Source: Bradyrhizobium prioriisuperbiae
GTDB taxonomy: Bacteria; Pseudomonadota; Alphaproteobacteria; Rhizobiales; Xanthobacteraceae
DNA length: 64,000 nt
NCBI RefSeq assembly: GCF_032397745.1
Contig: NZ_CP135921.1
Location: forward strand, 1,116,001 to 1,180,000
Direction of reading: 5' to 3'
Both the position numbers and the translations under genes were made by a program. Positions 26,937-35,711 of this stretch are shown here, piece by piece. The notes under the pieces are model-generated. The model made no database searches. It saw only the letters and a program-made list of their open reading frames with translations, and had not been told where the DNA came from. Numbering within the stretch: the stretch's first letter is position 1; every line of letters begins with the position of its first letter.

Positions 26937-27944
26937 TCAATGCGAGGGCGACCCAAGAGGTTGCTTGATGGCCAGGTCGGCAAGCAGTTGGTAGGAGCGC
27001 AGCCGTGCACCGTGGTCGTAGATCGCCGACGCCACCATGATTTCGTCGACACCGGTGGCCTCGACAAAACGCTCCAGCCCGCGCCGCACCGTGTCGGGCG
27101 ACCCGACGAAAGCATACCGCAGCATGCCGGAGGCCTGCTGTTTTTCAACCGGTGTCCAGTAGGTCTCGATATCGTCGATTGGCGGCTGCAGCAGGCCGCG
27201 GGTGCCGCGAAACATGTTGGTGAAGCTCTGCTGCACCGAAGTGAACAACCGCCGCGCCTCGGCATCGGTCTCGGCCGCGATCACATTCACACCGGCCATG
27301 GTATACGGCCGCTTCAGCTGTTCCGATGGCTCGAACTTCTCGCGATAGAGCTGCAGTGCCTGGATCAGCGCATCGGGCGCGAAATGCGAGGCGAATGCAT
27401 AAGGCAGGCCGAGCATGGCGGCCAGTTGCGCGCCGAACAAACTGGACCCCAAAATCCAGATCGGCACATTCAATCCGGCACCGGGCACCGCCTGCACCAC
27501 CTGCCCCGGCTGAGCCGGTGCGAAGAAAGCCTGGATCTCCAGCACATCGTTCGGGAAGTTATCGGAATTGTCCGCCGCACGCCGCAGCGCCCGCACCGTA
27601 CGCTGGTCAGTGCCCGGCGCCCGGCCGAGGCCGAGATCGATGCGGCCGGGATAAAGCGATTCCAGCGTGCCGAACTGCTCGGCGATCACCATCGGCGCGT
27701 GGTTGGGCAGCATTATGCCGCCCGAGCCGACGCGAATCCGGCGGGTGCCGCCGGCGACATGGCCGATCACCACGGCGGTCGCCGCACTCGCGATCCCGAT
27801 CATGTTGTGGTGTTCGGCGAGCCAGTAGCGCTGATAGCCCCAGTCGTCGGCATGTTGCGCTAGATCGAGGCTGTTGCGCAGCGCATCGGCCGGCACACCG
27901 CCTGCGGGAACCGGCGCCAGATCGAGGATCGAGATTGCGGGCAA
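26937..27944 (-). CDS. Luciferase-like (LLM) flavin-dependent monooxygenase, group 1
   Basis: 335 residues from the TTG at 27944. The bacterial-luciferase TIM barrel is recognisable: ISILDLAPV at the start, [52 protein letters not shown] (about residues 65-110), and [15 protein letters not shown] near the end. It would use FMNH2 or F420 with an unknown substrate. No ATG is present near the conserved N-terminus. The open frame extends further upstream, so the start is uncertain. Confidence 0.8.
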   Translation of the reverse strand: MPAISILDLAPVPAGGVPADALRNSLDLAQHADDWGYQRYWLAEHHNMIGIASAATAVVIGHVAGGTRRIRVGSGGIMLPNHAPMVIAEQFGTLESLYPGRIDLGLGRAPGTDQRTVRALRRAADNSDNFPNDVLEIQAFFAPAQPGQVVQAVPGAGLNVPIWILGSSLFGAQLAAMLGLPYAFASHFAPDALIQALQLYREKFEPSEQLKRPYTMAGVNVIAAETDAEARRLFTSVQQSFTNMFRGTRGLLQPPIDDIETYWTPVEKQQASGMLRYAFVGSPDTVRRGLERFVEATGVDEIMVASAIYDHGARLRSYQLLADLAIKQPLGSPSH

Positions 27945-28125
27945 TGGGCGGGCTTTCTGCAAAGCGTGCGAATCAGGCGTTCGGCACTGGATGGAGGCAG
28001 GACTGAAGATGAGTCCGCCCCGCCGCCCGTGCAAGGCCGGCCAACCCGTGAAAATTCATACGAGGCCTGCGTGGTGCCGCCCACCGCTTGCGGCAAATTA
28101 TCTCGAGGCTTTCGGCGGCCCGGGA

Positions 28126-29184
28126 TCAGGGCGCCAGCACCGGCATGGTTTCCGCCCACAATTTGCGGTCGGCGCCGAGCACATAGACATGCTCGGCATC
28201 GATCGCCTGGAACGGCGGGACGCCCGTTTCATCCAGCAGATCGGAATCGACAAAGGCATGCGGCTTGTCCGGGCCTTCGCCGAGCCACAGGCTGCCGGCC
28301 TTGATCTGGACGTAGACCCAGCGCGGCCCCGCCGGCTGGAACGTCCGTACGTTGCCGGACACTTTGACCGGCTTGTCCTCACCGTGCTTGCGCCACAACT
28401 CGCTGCCGTTGGTCAGCACATAGGCGTTTTCGCCTTCGATACGAAAGTCCGCAGCGTCAGAACTGATCAACGATCGCTCACTGCCATTCCAGCGCCAGAG
28501 GTTGCCGTCCCGGTTCTTGATATAGGTCGTTGTGGCATTGATCGCCTGGAATGATGCAGCCTCGCTATCGAGTTGCGTCTTGTCGTTGCCGCGGATGCGC
28601 CAAAGCCGGCCGTCCTGGCCAAGCACAACCACGCTCTCGGCATCGAGCGGCTGAAACGCCGCAACATCCGTCTCGACCTGCTGGCGCGCGTCCGGACCGC
28701 TCACCCGCCAGAGCCGCCCCAGCGGATCGCGTGCATAGACTGTGGTGCCGTCCACGGCGCGGAATGAGGTCACCGAATCGAGCACAACTTGGCCGTCCTT
28801 GGTACCGGCGGTTTGCCGCCACAGCTTGCCGTCGGTGGTCTGGACATAGAGGAAGCCCGCGACCGCCTGGAAACGCGACACCGCACTCGCGAGTTCAATG
28901 CGGCTGTCGCGGCCAAAACCCTTTGGCGGTTGTGGCGGCGGGGCGGGTTTACCGGGAGCACCATCGCCGGCGCGCGCCCCGAACACATTGCGGCGCATGG
29001 CCGAGAGCGGATTCTGATTGAGACACCGGCGGAAGGCGATGATGCCCGAGGGGCTGGCGAAATCACCGGACAGCCGGGCGCATAACAGCCGCAACTGCTT
29101 GGTGCGCGCATCATCCTGGGCCCGAGCCGCAACCGGGAACACCAGTGTCACGGCCACGCTCATCGCAAAAAGCTTGCTTGTCAC
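28126..29184 (-). CDS. Secreted seven-repeat, propeller-like protein
   Basis: 352 residues with a signal peptide (1-22, ending ARA). After a Pro-rich linker (~70-90) there are seven repeats of 35-45 residues of the form V-x-x-F-Q-x-x-[DGA]-x-x-x-V-Y-V-x-x-x-D-G-x-L-W-R, clear in six and partial in the last. Seven DGxLWR-type repeats suggest a tectonin-like or general seven-bladed beta-propeller, probably binding a glycan or protein outside the inner membrane. I do not know a named family with this exact repeat, and no functional residue stands out. It is alone between LLM and oxidoreductase genes. Confidence 0.75.
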   Translation of the reverse strand: MTSKLFAMSVAVTLVFPVAARAQDDARTKQLRLLCARLSGDFASPSGIIAFRRCLNQNPLSAMRRNVFGARAGDGAPGKPAPPPQPPKGFGRDSRIELASAVSRFQAVAGFLYVQTTDGKLWRQTAGTKDGQVVLDSVTSFRAVDGTTVYARDPLGRLWRVSGPDARQQVETDVAAFQPLDAESVVVLGQDGRLWRIRGNDKTQLDSEAASFQAINATTTYIKNRDGNLWRWNGSERSLISSDAADFRIEGENAYVLTNGSELWRKHGEDKPVKVSGNVRTFQPAGPRWVYVQIKAGSLWLGEGPDKPHAFVDSDLLDETGVPPFQAIDAEHVYVLGADRKLWAETMPVLAP

Positions 29185-29290
29185 CGACGTGAAGCTCCCA
29201 TGCCGCGATCCTGCAGCACGGCCTTATCTCGCAACCCTGCATCAAGCATCTCCCAGACGAGAGAGGTGTCATGGCCACGGTGAAGCGACG

Positions 29291-29953
29291 TCAGTCGTCA
29301 GAGTAGCGCTGCTCCTGCCACGGGTCGCCGCGATTGTGATAACCGCGGACCTCCCAATAGCCCGGCGCATCCTTGCCGAGGAATTCAATCTTGCGCAGCC
29401 ACTTGGCGCTTTTCCAGAAATAGAGATGCGGCACCACCAGCCGCAGGGGACCGCCGTGATCGGCGGCCAGCGGCGCATCCGACCAACGATGCGCAAGCAG
29501 CGCATCCTCGGCGGCAAAGTCTTCGAGCGAGAGGTTCGTGGTGTAGTTATCAAAGGAATGCAGCACCACGAAGCCGGAGTTTGGCTTTGGTCGCACGACC
29601 TCGAGCAGGTCGCGCGTGGCGAGACCCTCCCATCGGTTGTCATAACGCGACCAGGTGGTGACACAATGAATGTCGGAGACAAACGTTGTCTGCGGTTGGG
29701 CCAAAAATTGCGCCCAGTCCCAGATCACGGGATTCTCCACCGCGCCGGTCACCTGGAGCCGCCATCGCTCCGGCAGGATATCGGGCGTGCCGGTCAGATC
29801 GAGGATCGGCCAATCACGGGTGAGATGCTGGCCCGGCGGCAGCCGCTCCTCCTCCGGCCGTGCGGTGCGCCCGGTCAGGAAGCGGCCTTCTTTCGCCCAG
29901 CGCTGCTTGCTGCGGGTCAGCTTGCTCGGCGAAGGATCGGTCTCGTCGTTCAT
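29291..29953 (-). CDS. Sulfite-oxidase-type molybdopterin oxidoreductase
   Basis: 220 residues of the oxidoreductase molybdopterin-binding domain. The Mo-ligating Cys is in DIHCVTTWSRYDNRW (~95-110), and GPLRLVVPHLYFWKSAKW is the other conserved block. There is no signal peptide and no dimerisation or heme domain, so it is the short cytosolic form related to YedY/MsrP rather than sulfite oxidase proper. The electron acceptor is unknown. It lies 24 nt before the hydrolase-OsmC gene's 3' end on the same strand. Confidence 0.85.
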   Translation of the reverse strand: MNDETDPSPSKLTRSKQRWAKEGRFLTGRTARPEEERLPPGQHLTRDWPILDLTGTPDILPERWRLQVTGAVENPVIWDWAQFLAQPQTTFVSDIHCVTTWSRYDNRWEGLATRDLLEVVRPKPNSGFVVLHSFDNYTTNLSLEDFAAEDALLAHRWSDAPLAADHGGPLRLVVPHLYFWKSAKWLRKIEFLGKDAPGYWEVRGYHNRGDPWQEQRYSDD

Positions 29954-29977
29954 CCCGGGACTCCCTGATGACAGCGA

Positions 29978-31231
29978 TCAGCCGTGCTCGTCACAGGTCT
30001 TTTCCATATCCTTGAAATGTTGCTCAGCAGGTTCGGCCGACGTGGACGTCGCTCCCTTGCGCGTTTCCACCACCGATCCTCGTTCCAGCGTCCGATGCAC
30101 CGGGCATTTGTTGGCGATTTCGATCAGCCGGTCCTGCTGCGCGGCATCGAGATCCCCTTCCACGACGATATCGCGCGTGAAGATGTCGCGCGGCTCCTCG
30201 CTGCGTTTGTGATGGTTGACGGTGACGCCGACCCGCTTCAGCGGCCACTTTTTCTGGTCCGCATACATGCGCAGGGTCATCGAGGTGCAAGCACCGAGAG
30301 CCGCACTCAACAGCTGATACGGTCCCGGCCCCGATCCGAGACCGCCAACATCCACCGGCTCATCGGCCAGAAGTCGCGCCCCACCAGCCTTGACCTCGAC
30401 CTGGAATTTGCCGGCGCCGGTTTCGGTGACGACCACGGCATCCTCGCCCGTCACCTTGGCCTGCTCGGGCATGACCGGCAGATAACGCGAGGCCCAGGCA
30501 GCAATCACATCGGCAGCAAAGTCGGTGTCGGACGCCTGTGTCAGCAGGTGGTCGGCATGGTCAAGCGACACGAAACTCTTGGGATGGCGTGCGGCGAGAA
30601 AGATCGATGAGGCGTTCTCGATGCCGACGATCTGGTCGAGCGGCGAGTGCAGCACCAGCAGCGGCCGCTTCAACTGTGCAATGGTTTGCCCGGCTTCATG
30701 CGACCTGAGGTCCTCGATAAAGGAGCGGCGGATGGTGAAGGGCGTGCCGCCGAGATTGACCTTGGCTTCGCCACGCTCAGTGATCTCATCGAGCTTGTCG
30801 CCGAACAGCTTGGTGAGATGCGCGACATCAAACGGGGCGGCTAACGTCGCGACCGCGACGATATCCGGCAGTTGTGCGGTCGCCGCCAGCGCCGCGGCGC
30901 CACCGAGGCTGTGGCCCAGCATCAGCGTCGGGGTCATTCCTTTGGCGGCCATATGGGCGCTGGCCGCGATCAGATCACGCACATTGCCGCTGAAACCGCT
31001 GTCGGAAAGATCGCCCTCGCTATCGCCGAGGCCTGTAAAGTCGAAACGCAGGACGCCGATGCCTTTCAGCGCTAGGGCACGGCTGATCCGGACCGCGGCG
31101 CGAGACTTTCGCGTACAGGTGAAGCAGTGGGCGAACAGCGCATAGGTGCGCGGATCGCCATCCGGCAAATCCAGCTGCCCCGTCAGGCGCTGGCCTTCCG
31201 CGCCGGTAAACTCGAATCTCTGCGTGATCAT
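29978..31231 (-). CDS. Alpha/beta hydrolase fused to OsmC-type peroxiredoxin
   Basis: 417 residues. The N-terminal half is an alpha/beta hydrolase with nucleophile elbow GHSLGG (~105-110) and the catalytic His near HADHLL. The C-terminal ~140 residues are OsmC-like, with the two redox cysteines in LGACTSMTLRMYADQK and NKCPVHRTLE. This fusion is known in proteobacteria; it could couple release of a thiol or peroxide adduct with reduction of hydroperoxides. Transcribed toward the molybdopterin oxidoreductase gene 24 nt away. Confidence 0.9.
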   Translation of the reverse strand: MITQRFEFTGAEGQRLTGQLDLPDGDPRTYALFAHCFTCTRKSRAAVRISRALALKGIGVLRFDFTGLGDSEGDLSDSGFSGNVRDLIAASAHMAAKGMTPTLMLGHSLGGAAALAATAQLPDIVAVATLAAPFDVAHLTKLFGDKLDEITERGEAKVNLGGTPFTIRRSFIEDLRSHEAGQTIAQLKRPLLVLHSPLDQIVGIENASSIFLAARHPKSFVSLDHADHLLTQASDTDFAADVIAAWASRYLPVMPEQAKVTGEDAVVVTETGAGKFQVEVKAGGARLLADEPVDVGGLGSGPGPYQLLSAALGACTSMTLRMYADQKKWPLKRVGVTVNHHKRSEEPRDIFTRDIVVEGDLDAAQQDRLIEIANKCPVHRTLERGSVVETRKGATSTSAEPAEQHFKDMEKTCDEHG

Positions 31232-31319
31232 GACGCCACCAAACTGTCATCGCCCGAGCACCGAGCGGCGGACGTCTTGCATCATGCAACAGTTTGGGCG
31301 GCGGAGTAATCGCTTTTGG

Positions 31320-31472
31320 TCATCCCCGAATGGCTTTGCGGCAGCTTGACAGGCGGCCATCTCCGTCGCGCATGTCGGCAAACAAGCGATTGGATAGTCC
31401 GGAGCGGTCGAAACCCCAGCGCAATTCACACCAGGCCATCAGCAGGCGAATCGCATCGACATATTGAAACAT
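31320..31472 (-). pseudogene. Remnant of a second WYL-domain regulator
   Basis: A 50-codon frame starting MFQYVDAIRLLMAWCELRWG. It aligns with the C-terminal WYL part of the intact neighbour at 31534-32256 (IYYESVRLLVAWCEKRDSF), both in protein and in DNA (GGCGAA and CCAGG blocks in register). Upstream an in-frame stop precedes the ATG and no HTH is present. It looks like the surviving tail of a paralogous regulator. Confidence 0.6.
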
Positions 31473-31533
31473 GATCTATTCCAGGTCTGTTCTTGGCATC
31501 GTGTTGATACCGGGATCATGCCCTGGAGCGGCG

Positions 31534-32256
31534 TCAGTTTCTGGCAGCAGCCCGCGTGTCGGCCGCCCGTCCCGGATGCATCGCCTCCTGCTCCCGCCAC
31601 GCCTTCATCAACGCCTGACGGGATTTCGGATAACGCTCATCGAGTTCGGCGACATCCGTGATCCGGTCGGAGCGAAAATGGCGGAAGCTGTCGCGCTTTT
31701 CGCACCACGCCACCAGGAGGCGAACCGACTCGTAATAAATCAGGGCGATCGGCCAGACCACCCGGTCGGTCTCCCGGCCGTTTTCATCGACATAGGCAAT
31801 CCGAAGCTTGCACTGGCGGCGAATCGACGCCCGGACAACGGTGGGATCGATGGTGTCTTCCACCGGAGACCGGGACGGAGCGCTGATCAGGCTGGCATTG
31901 TGGAGCGCCGCGGTGAGCGGCCCCGGCAACACGGCGGCGATTTTCGCCAGCGCATTCTCCGCGGCGACCGCAAGGTCCGGATCGGTCCGCTGCGACACCC
32001 AGCGCCCGCCGAGCGCCAGCGCTTCCAGTTCGTCCTCGGTAAACATCAGCGGCGGCAGGACGAAGCCGGGCTTCATCATGTAGCCGATGCCGGCTTCGCC
32101 ATCGATCGGCGCACCGAGGGCGATCAGGGTGTCGATATCGCGATAAACGGTGCGTTTGGACACGCCGAGTTCGTCGGCCAGTGTGACAGCGCTGACGGCG
32201 CGGCGGTGGCGACGCAGCGCCTGAATGAGATCGAATAACCGGACGGAGCGAGACAT
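31534..32256 (-). CDS. YafY-type HTH/WYL transcriptional regulator
   Basis: 240 residues: an HTH_11 domain (~5-60; ADELGVSKRTVYRDIDTLIALGAPI is the helix-turn-helix and wing start) and a WYL domain (~130-210, LRIAYVDENGRE then SVRLLVAWCEKRDSFRHFRSDRI). WYL domains sense small ligands or nucleic acids. It may regulate the hydrolase-OsmC and oxidoreductase genes on the same strand. A decayed paralogue fragment lies 61 nt beyond its stop. Confidence 0.9.
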   Translation of the reverse strand: MSRSVRLFDLIQALRRHRRAVSAVTLADELGVSKRTVYRDIDTLIALGAPIDGEAGIGYMMKPGFVLPPLMFTEDELEALALGGRWVSQRTDPDLAVAAENALAKIAAVLPGPLTAALHNASLISAPSRSPVEDTIDPTVVRASIRRQCKLRIAYVDENGRETDRVVWPIALIYYESVRLLVAWCEKRDSFRHFRSDRITDVAELDERYPKSRQALMKAWREQEAMHPGRAADTRAAARN

Positions 32257-32266
32257 TCGCGTAGTG

Positions 32267-32369
32267 TAGAGCCTTTTCCGTTCCGATAGAATCGGAACGG
32301 GGCTCTAGATTATTTTTTTGACGCGTTTTCTTCACGCGAACCGGTATCCACTTCGCTCGAAAACGCTCT
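32267..32369. repeat. Composite Rhizobiales intergenic repeat (two hairpins)
   Basis: First hairpin 32267-32307: TAGAGCC and CCGTTCCGAT pair with ATCGGAACGG and GGCTCTA. A T-rich spacer follows, then a second imperfect palindrome whose arms are GCGTTTTC-CGCGAA and TTCGC-GAAAACGC around CCGGTATCC. The second half is a very common motif in Bradyrhizobiaceae genomes and resembles the RIME class of mosaic elements. It lies just upstream of the WYL regulator. Confidence 0.75.
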
Positions 32370-32464
32370 GGTTACTGCGAAGAGCAATCCAGTTGGCTCG
32401 ACACGAAACCGCCCGCTTGGCTGACGCCAGCGGGCGGTCGTCACAGCGTCAGGGTGTGGGGGCT

Positions 32465-32962
32465 TTATCCCTGAGGCTGGTCGTTGGCCGGCGGCGTCGG
32501 CCGCGTACGGTGCTCGGACATGAACTGGTCGAATTCGGCCTTGTCCTTGGCGTGACGCAGGCGATCGAGGAAGCCCTTGAACTCAGCCTGCTCTTCCTCG
32601 AGCCGGCGCAGGGTGTCCTGGCGATATTCATCGAATGCGCGGTTGCCGCTCGACGGACCGGCGAAACGGCCACCGCCGCCGAATCCGCGCTCTTCCATGC
32701 GGGAGCGCATGCGCTCCATCTTCCACTGCATCCGTTCCATCTTGTCCTGCCAGCGGCTCTGGCCGTTATGACTCCAGCAACCCATTTTTCTGCTCCCGAG
32801 TGTGAAGAAAAGAAGTGCGAGGCCGATCGGCCACCACATGATGAAACCCAGCACCGTCAGCGCGATCCATGCGGGGTGCCAGCCGGATTCGAGGAAACGC
32901 GGATGCCGCTGCTCCCATTCGGGGCGGCCCCAACGATTATTGAGGTGGGCAGTGTCGGACAT
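32465..32962 (-). CDS. DUF2852 family membrane protein
   Basis: 165 residues. One hydrophobic segment at about 30-55 (HPAWIALTVLGFIMWWPIGLALLFF) is typical of DUF2852, followed by a long charged Arg/Met/Glu-rich helical region (~70-150) likely forming a coiled coil. Function unknown. ATG at 32962 has GGAGAGG upstream. The operator at 33000-33018 lies in its promoter, and the same motif overlaps the start of the preceding TetR gene, so that regulator probably controls it. Confidence 0.85.
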   Translation of the reverse strand: MSDTAHLNNRWGRPEWEQRHPRFLESGWHPAWIALTVLGFIMWWPIGLALLFFTLGSRKMGCWSHNGQSRWQDKMERMQWKMERMRSRMEERGFGGGGRFAGPSSGNRAFDEYRQDTLRRLEEEQAEFKGFLDRLRHAKDKAEFDQFMSEHRTRPTPPANDQPQG

Positions 32963-32999
32963 ATGCCTCTCCCAGATAACGGCAGCACCGCTGCCGTGA

Positions 33000-33018
33000 A
33001 TGTAAATAACATTCACAT
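33000..33018. promoter_or_regulatory. TetR operator in front of the DUF2852 gene
   Basis: ATGTAA-N6-TTCACAT, inside a perfect GTGAATGT-N5-ACATTCAC inverted repeat (32996-33016). The same 13 defined bases with the same spacing occur at the TetR start (33749-33767, opposite orientation). Two matching sites on the two sides of one regulator gene make this a strong operator prediction. Confidence 0.75.
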
Positions 33019-33072
33019 AGATAAACCGTCGCCCATTTTTGTCAAGCTGGGCGCGGGGGCTGCGACAAAATT

Positions 33073-33750
33073 TCAGGGTTGGCCGGTTCCAGCCGTCGGC
33101 GGAGGCCGCTTCTCGGTCGGAAAGCCGAGCCCGCGCAAATAGATCAGCACGCCGGCCTCGAGCAGCTCGTCCGGCGACATCGGCAGTTTGCGCCGCGCCG
33201 CATCGCCGCGGCTGAACAGCGAGGCGATGCCGTGGGACATCGACCAGATATGGAGCGCCATCATCAGCGCCGGAGGGCGCATCACATTGGGCGGGGCCAG
33301 AGCGGCCAGGCGTTCCGCGGTCAAACGAATGATTCCGAAGGCACGCTCGCTCGCCGCCGCCAAAGCGGGATTCGCATCGACAGGCAGGCCGGATTCGAAC
33401 ATGGCGGAATAAAACGCCGGCTCGTCGCGGGCGAATGTCAGGTAGGCGCGGCCTAATCGTTCGAATGCCGTGATGGTGTCCGGACGGCCATCGTCCCAGG
33501 CGCTGGTGAGCACTTTTTCGAACTGCTCGAAGCCGCGCTGGGCGATGCTCGACAACAGTTCGTCGCGATCACGAAAATGCCGATACGGTGCCGCGGGGCT
33601 GACCCCAGCCGACCGCGCGGCCTCGGCAAAGGTGAATCCGCCGGGTCCCTTTTCGGCAATCAGATTGAGCGCGGCCTGCACCAGCGCCTCTTTCAGATTG
33701 CCGTGATGATAGCCGCGCTCGGGGCGGTCGCGATCTTTGCGCCAACTCAT
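33073..33750 (-). CDS. TetR family regulator of itself and the DUF2852 gene (predicted)
   Basis: 225 residues. The N-terminal HTH has FTFAEAARSAGVSPAAPYRHFRDRDELL at about 38-65; a TetR C-terminal domain follows (~90-205) with a conserved YSAMF/AALHIWSMSHGIASL pattern. The start ATG (33750) lies within one copy of the ATGTAA-N6-TTCACAT motif and another copy is upstream of the downstream DUF2852 gene. That layout is the classic one for an autorepressor with one target. Ligand unknown. Confidence 0.88.
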   Translation of the reverse strand: MSWRKDRDRPERGYHHGNLKEALVQAALNLIAEKGPGGFTFAEAARSAGVSPAAPYRHFRDRDELLSSIAQRGFEQFEKVLTSAWDDGRPDTITAFERLGRAYLTFARDEPAFYSAMFESGLPVDANPALAAASERAFGIIRLTAERLAALAPPNVMRPPALMMALHIWSMSHGIASLFSRGDAARRKLPMSPDELLEAGVLIYLRGLGFPTEKRPPPTAGTGQP

Positions 33751-33767
33751 GTGAAGGGCTTTTACAT
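33749..33767. promoter_or_regulatory. TetR operator overlapping the TetR start codon
   Basis: ATGTGAA-N6-TTACAT on the plus strand, i.e. ATGTAA-N6-TTCACAT on the minus strand, the same 19-bp motif as at 33000-33018. Binding here would block transcription of the regulator gene. Confidence 0.75.
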
Positions 33768-33823
33768 GAGTTGCACCGGCCCGTCACGAAAAGCTTAAGT
33801 CCATGCCCGGCAAGCTGAACTTT

Positions 33824-33863
33824 GACTTGGGGGCACGGCCTAAGACTTGGGGGCACGGCCTAA
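33824..33863. repeat. Two-copy 20-nt tandem repeat
   Basis: GACTTGGGGGCACGGCCTAA at 33824-33843 is repeated without change at 33844-33863. It lies between the TetR gene and the GST gene; a recent slippage duplication is the simplest reading. Confidence 0.9.
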
Positions 33864-33907
33864 GCCACGCCCCCAAGCGCCTGCGGTCCACAGTCGGACC
33901 ATGCCGA

Positions 33908-34612
33908 TCAAACAGCAGCGCCCTGGAGCACCTGCTTGAGGGGCACCAGCCCGGTCATCGCGGATGATTCGGGAACTGCCTCGCCGTCCTCGATCGCTAG
34001 CGCAAGGCGGACGGCCGGGTCCCGCTCCAGGCGGGATTTGAGGGCGCGGATCTTCGGGTAAACGCCGGGATCAATCGCCTGGTGGAAATCCGCCCATCGG
34101 GCGACGCCGACAAAGATCGCATCCGCCAGCGTCGGACGATCGCCGAGCAGATACGGGCCGTCGCCGATCATCGCCTCGAGCTGTTCGTGGCGCCTGGCGA
34201 CGGAGCTGCGGCCGAACGTGCGCAGCGCATCACGGAACGCCGCGTCGGCCGTCTGCATCTCGAACGCCACCCAGAGCGGGCTGAACGCACCGGTGAAGCC
34301 CGTGTTCAGGAAGGCCATGACCTGATGCAGCCGATCGGCCTCCCCGCTTCCGGGGGCAAAGCTGATGCGGCGATCATGGTCGCGCGTTTCGAGCCACAGC
34401 GCGATGGCCATGGTCTCGGTTAGCGGCGATCCGTCGCCGGTGATCAGCACTGGCGTCTCGCGACGGCCGTTGATGCGGCCATAGATATCCGTCGTCATGT
34501 CGTCGGGCATCTGTACCCGCGACAATTGGTAGGGTTGTCCAAGCCATTCGAAGGCCGCGACAAGGCCCAGCGAGCTTCCCAGTGGGAAGCCCGTCAGCAG
34601 GACGGGTGTCAT
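33908..34612 (-). CDS. Glutathione S-transferase family protein
   Basis: 234 residues: thioredoxin-like N-terminal domain (1-80, with ETPVLITGDGSPLTETMAIALWLE holding the cis-Pro and glutathione-binding Glu/Thr) and an all-helical C-terminal domain with the LADAIFVGVARWADF capping motif. It is divergent from an HxlR regulator gene 111 nt away, which probably controls it. Substrate unknown. Confidence 0.9.
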   Translation of the reverse strand: MTPVLLTGFPLGSSLGLVAAFEWLGQPYQLSRVQMPDDMTTDIYGRINGRRETPVLITGDGSPLTETMAIALWLETRDHDRRISFAPGSGEADRLHQVMAFLNTGFTGAFSPLWVAFEMQTADAAFRDALRTFGRSSVARRHEQLEAMIGDGPYLLGDRPTLADAIFVGVARWADFHQAIDPGVYPKIRALKSRLERDPAVRLALAIEDGEAVPESSAMTGLVPLKQVLQGAAV

Positions 34613-34723
34613 TGATGGTTTCTCCGTGAGTCCTGAAAGAGGATCACGCCGCGCGGCGAGCCTCGAATTTAGTTGCGACGGCCCTTATGTAAATGACGCA
34701 CAAAAATGTAACCGGAGCCTGTG

Positions 34724-35056
34724 ATGCTCGACGTGGTGTCGAACTGTCCGATCGAAGAGGTGATGCGGGTGCTGAGCGGGCGCTGGCCGACGCTGCTGCT
34801 GTATTACCTGAAGGACGGCGCCAAACGCTTCAGCGAATTACGGCGCGACAACCCGACCATTTCTCATCGCATCCTGACGCTTGAGCTGCGCAAGCTGGAG
34901 CGCGCTGGAGTTGTTGTGCGCACGGCGCACACCGGTTTTCCGCTGCATGTCGAATACAGCCTCAGCGACGCAGGCCGCCGCCTGGTGCCGCTGATCGATG
35001 CGCTCGGCGACTGGTGGAGCGATGCTGCGCCGATCAATCAGGCGACGTCAGCGTAG
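34724..35056 (+). CDS. HxlR family transcriptional regulator
   Basis: 110 residues with the HxlR-type winged helix: CPIEEVMRVLSGRWPTLLLYYL, RFSELRRDNPTISHRILTLELRKLERAGVV and the wing up to YSLSDAGRRL. The single Cys near the N-terminus is at the position used as a redox sensor in some HxlR/YodB members. ATG at 34724 fits GGAG 7 nt upstream; GTG at 34721 is possible. Divergent from GST, so probably its regulator. Its 3' end overlaps the convergent TetR gene by 23 nt. Confidence 0.9.
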   Translation: MLDVVSNCPIEEVMRVLSGRWPTLLLYYLKDGAKRFSELRRDNPTISHRILTLELRKLERAGVVVRTAHTGFPLHVEYSLSDAGRRLVPLIDALGDWWSDAAPINQATSA

Positions 35057-35711
35057 CGCCCGAACAGACGAAGTCGATCGTCCGTTGCGTAATGGCCTCG
35101 AGTTCCGGACGCGGGGTGCGGGCGCGGGCGCGCAGGGCAATGGTGTGGATGGTGGAGCCGACCACCTGCACCAGCAGCGCGACATCGGCATCGGACGGCA
35201 GTTCGCCACGCGACACGGCCAGTTCGAATAATTTGGCCAGCGCCTTGTCGGTAGAGGCGAGCGCGCGCAGCACGGTGTCGCGGATTTCCGGATCGGCCAT
35301 CGCTTCCGATCCCGCGGTCATCACGGTGAAGCAGCCGCGCGGGCCGTTTTCGCCGGCGAGATAGAGATCGAGCGCGGTCGTAAAGATTCCCTCCAGCGCC
35401 TGGCGCAGCGACAACGCCGGATCGAACACTTTTGCGAACTGCTCGCCGACCTCGGCGCGATAGCGTGCATACGCCTTGAGGAACAGATCGCGCTTGTCGC
35501 CGAACGCACCATAAAGGCTGGGGCGGTTGATCCCCATGGCGGCGCTGAGGTCGTCCAGGGAGGTTGCGGCGAAGCCGCTGTCACGAAACGTATCCAGCGC
35601 GCGCGACAACGCGGCCTCCGGCTCGAACGCCCGCGGACGGCCCCGTTTCTTTGCTGACCGTTCTCCGGGCCTCACCTCGCCCGCAGACGGATTTTTATCT
35701 TTTTGTACCAT
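35034..35711 (-). CDS. TetR family regulator divergent from a beta-class GST
   Basis: 225 residues. HTH region ATSLDDLSAAMGINRPSLYGAFGDKRDLF at about 49-77; C-terminal domain with RGCFTVMTAGSEA, typical of the YxaF/AcrR-like subfamily that senses electrophiles. The start codon lies within the left arm of a 17/18-bp inverted repeat (35700-35762) that extends to the promoter of the divergent GST gene at 35809. Self-repression and GST repression are therefore likely. Confidence 0.9.
   Translation of the reverse strand: MVQKDKNPSAGEVRPGERSAKKRGRPRAFEPEAALSRALDTFRDSGFAATSLDDLSAAMGINRPSLYGAFGDKRDLFLKAYARYRAEVGEQFAKVFDPALSLRQALEGIFTTALDLYLAGENGPRGCFTVMTAGSEAMADPEIRDTVLRALASTDKALAKLFELAVSRGELPSDADVALLVQVVGSTIHTIALRARARTPRPELEAITQRTIDFVCSGATLTSPD

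Noticed and set aside
31239-31297. 9-bp inverted repeat CCAAACTGT / ACAGTTTGG near the hydrolase-OsmC start
   Set aside because: Arms 41 nt apart with no second copy; too weak for an operator claim.
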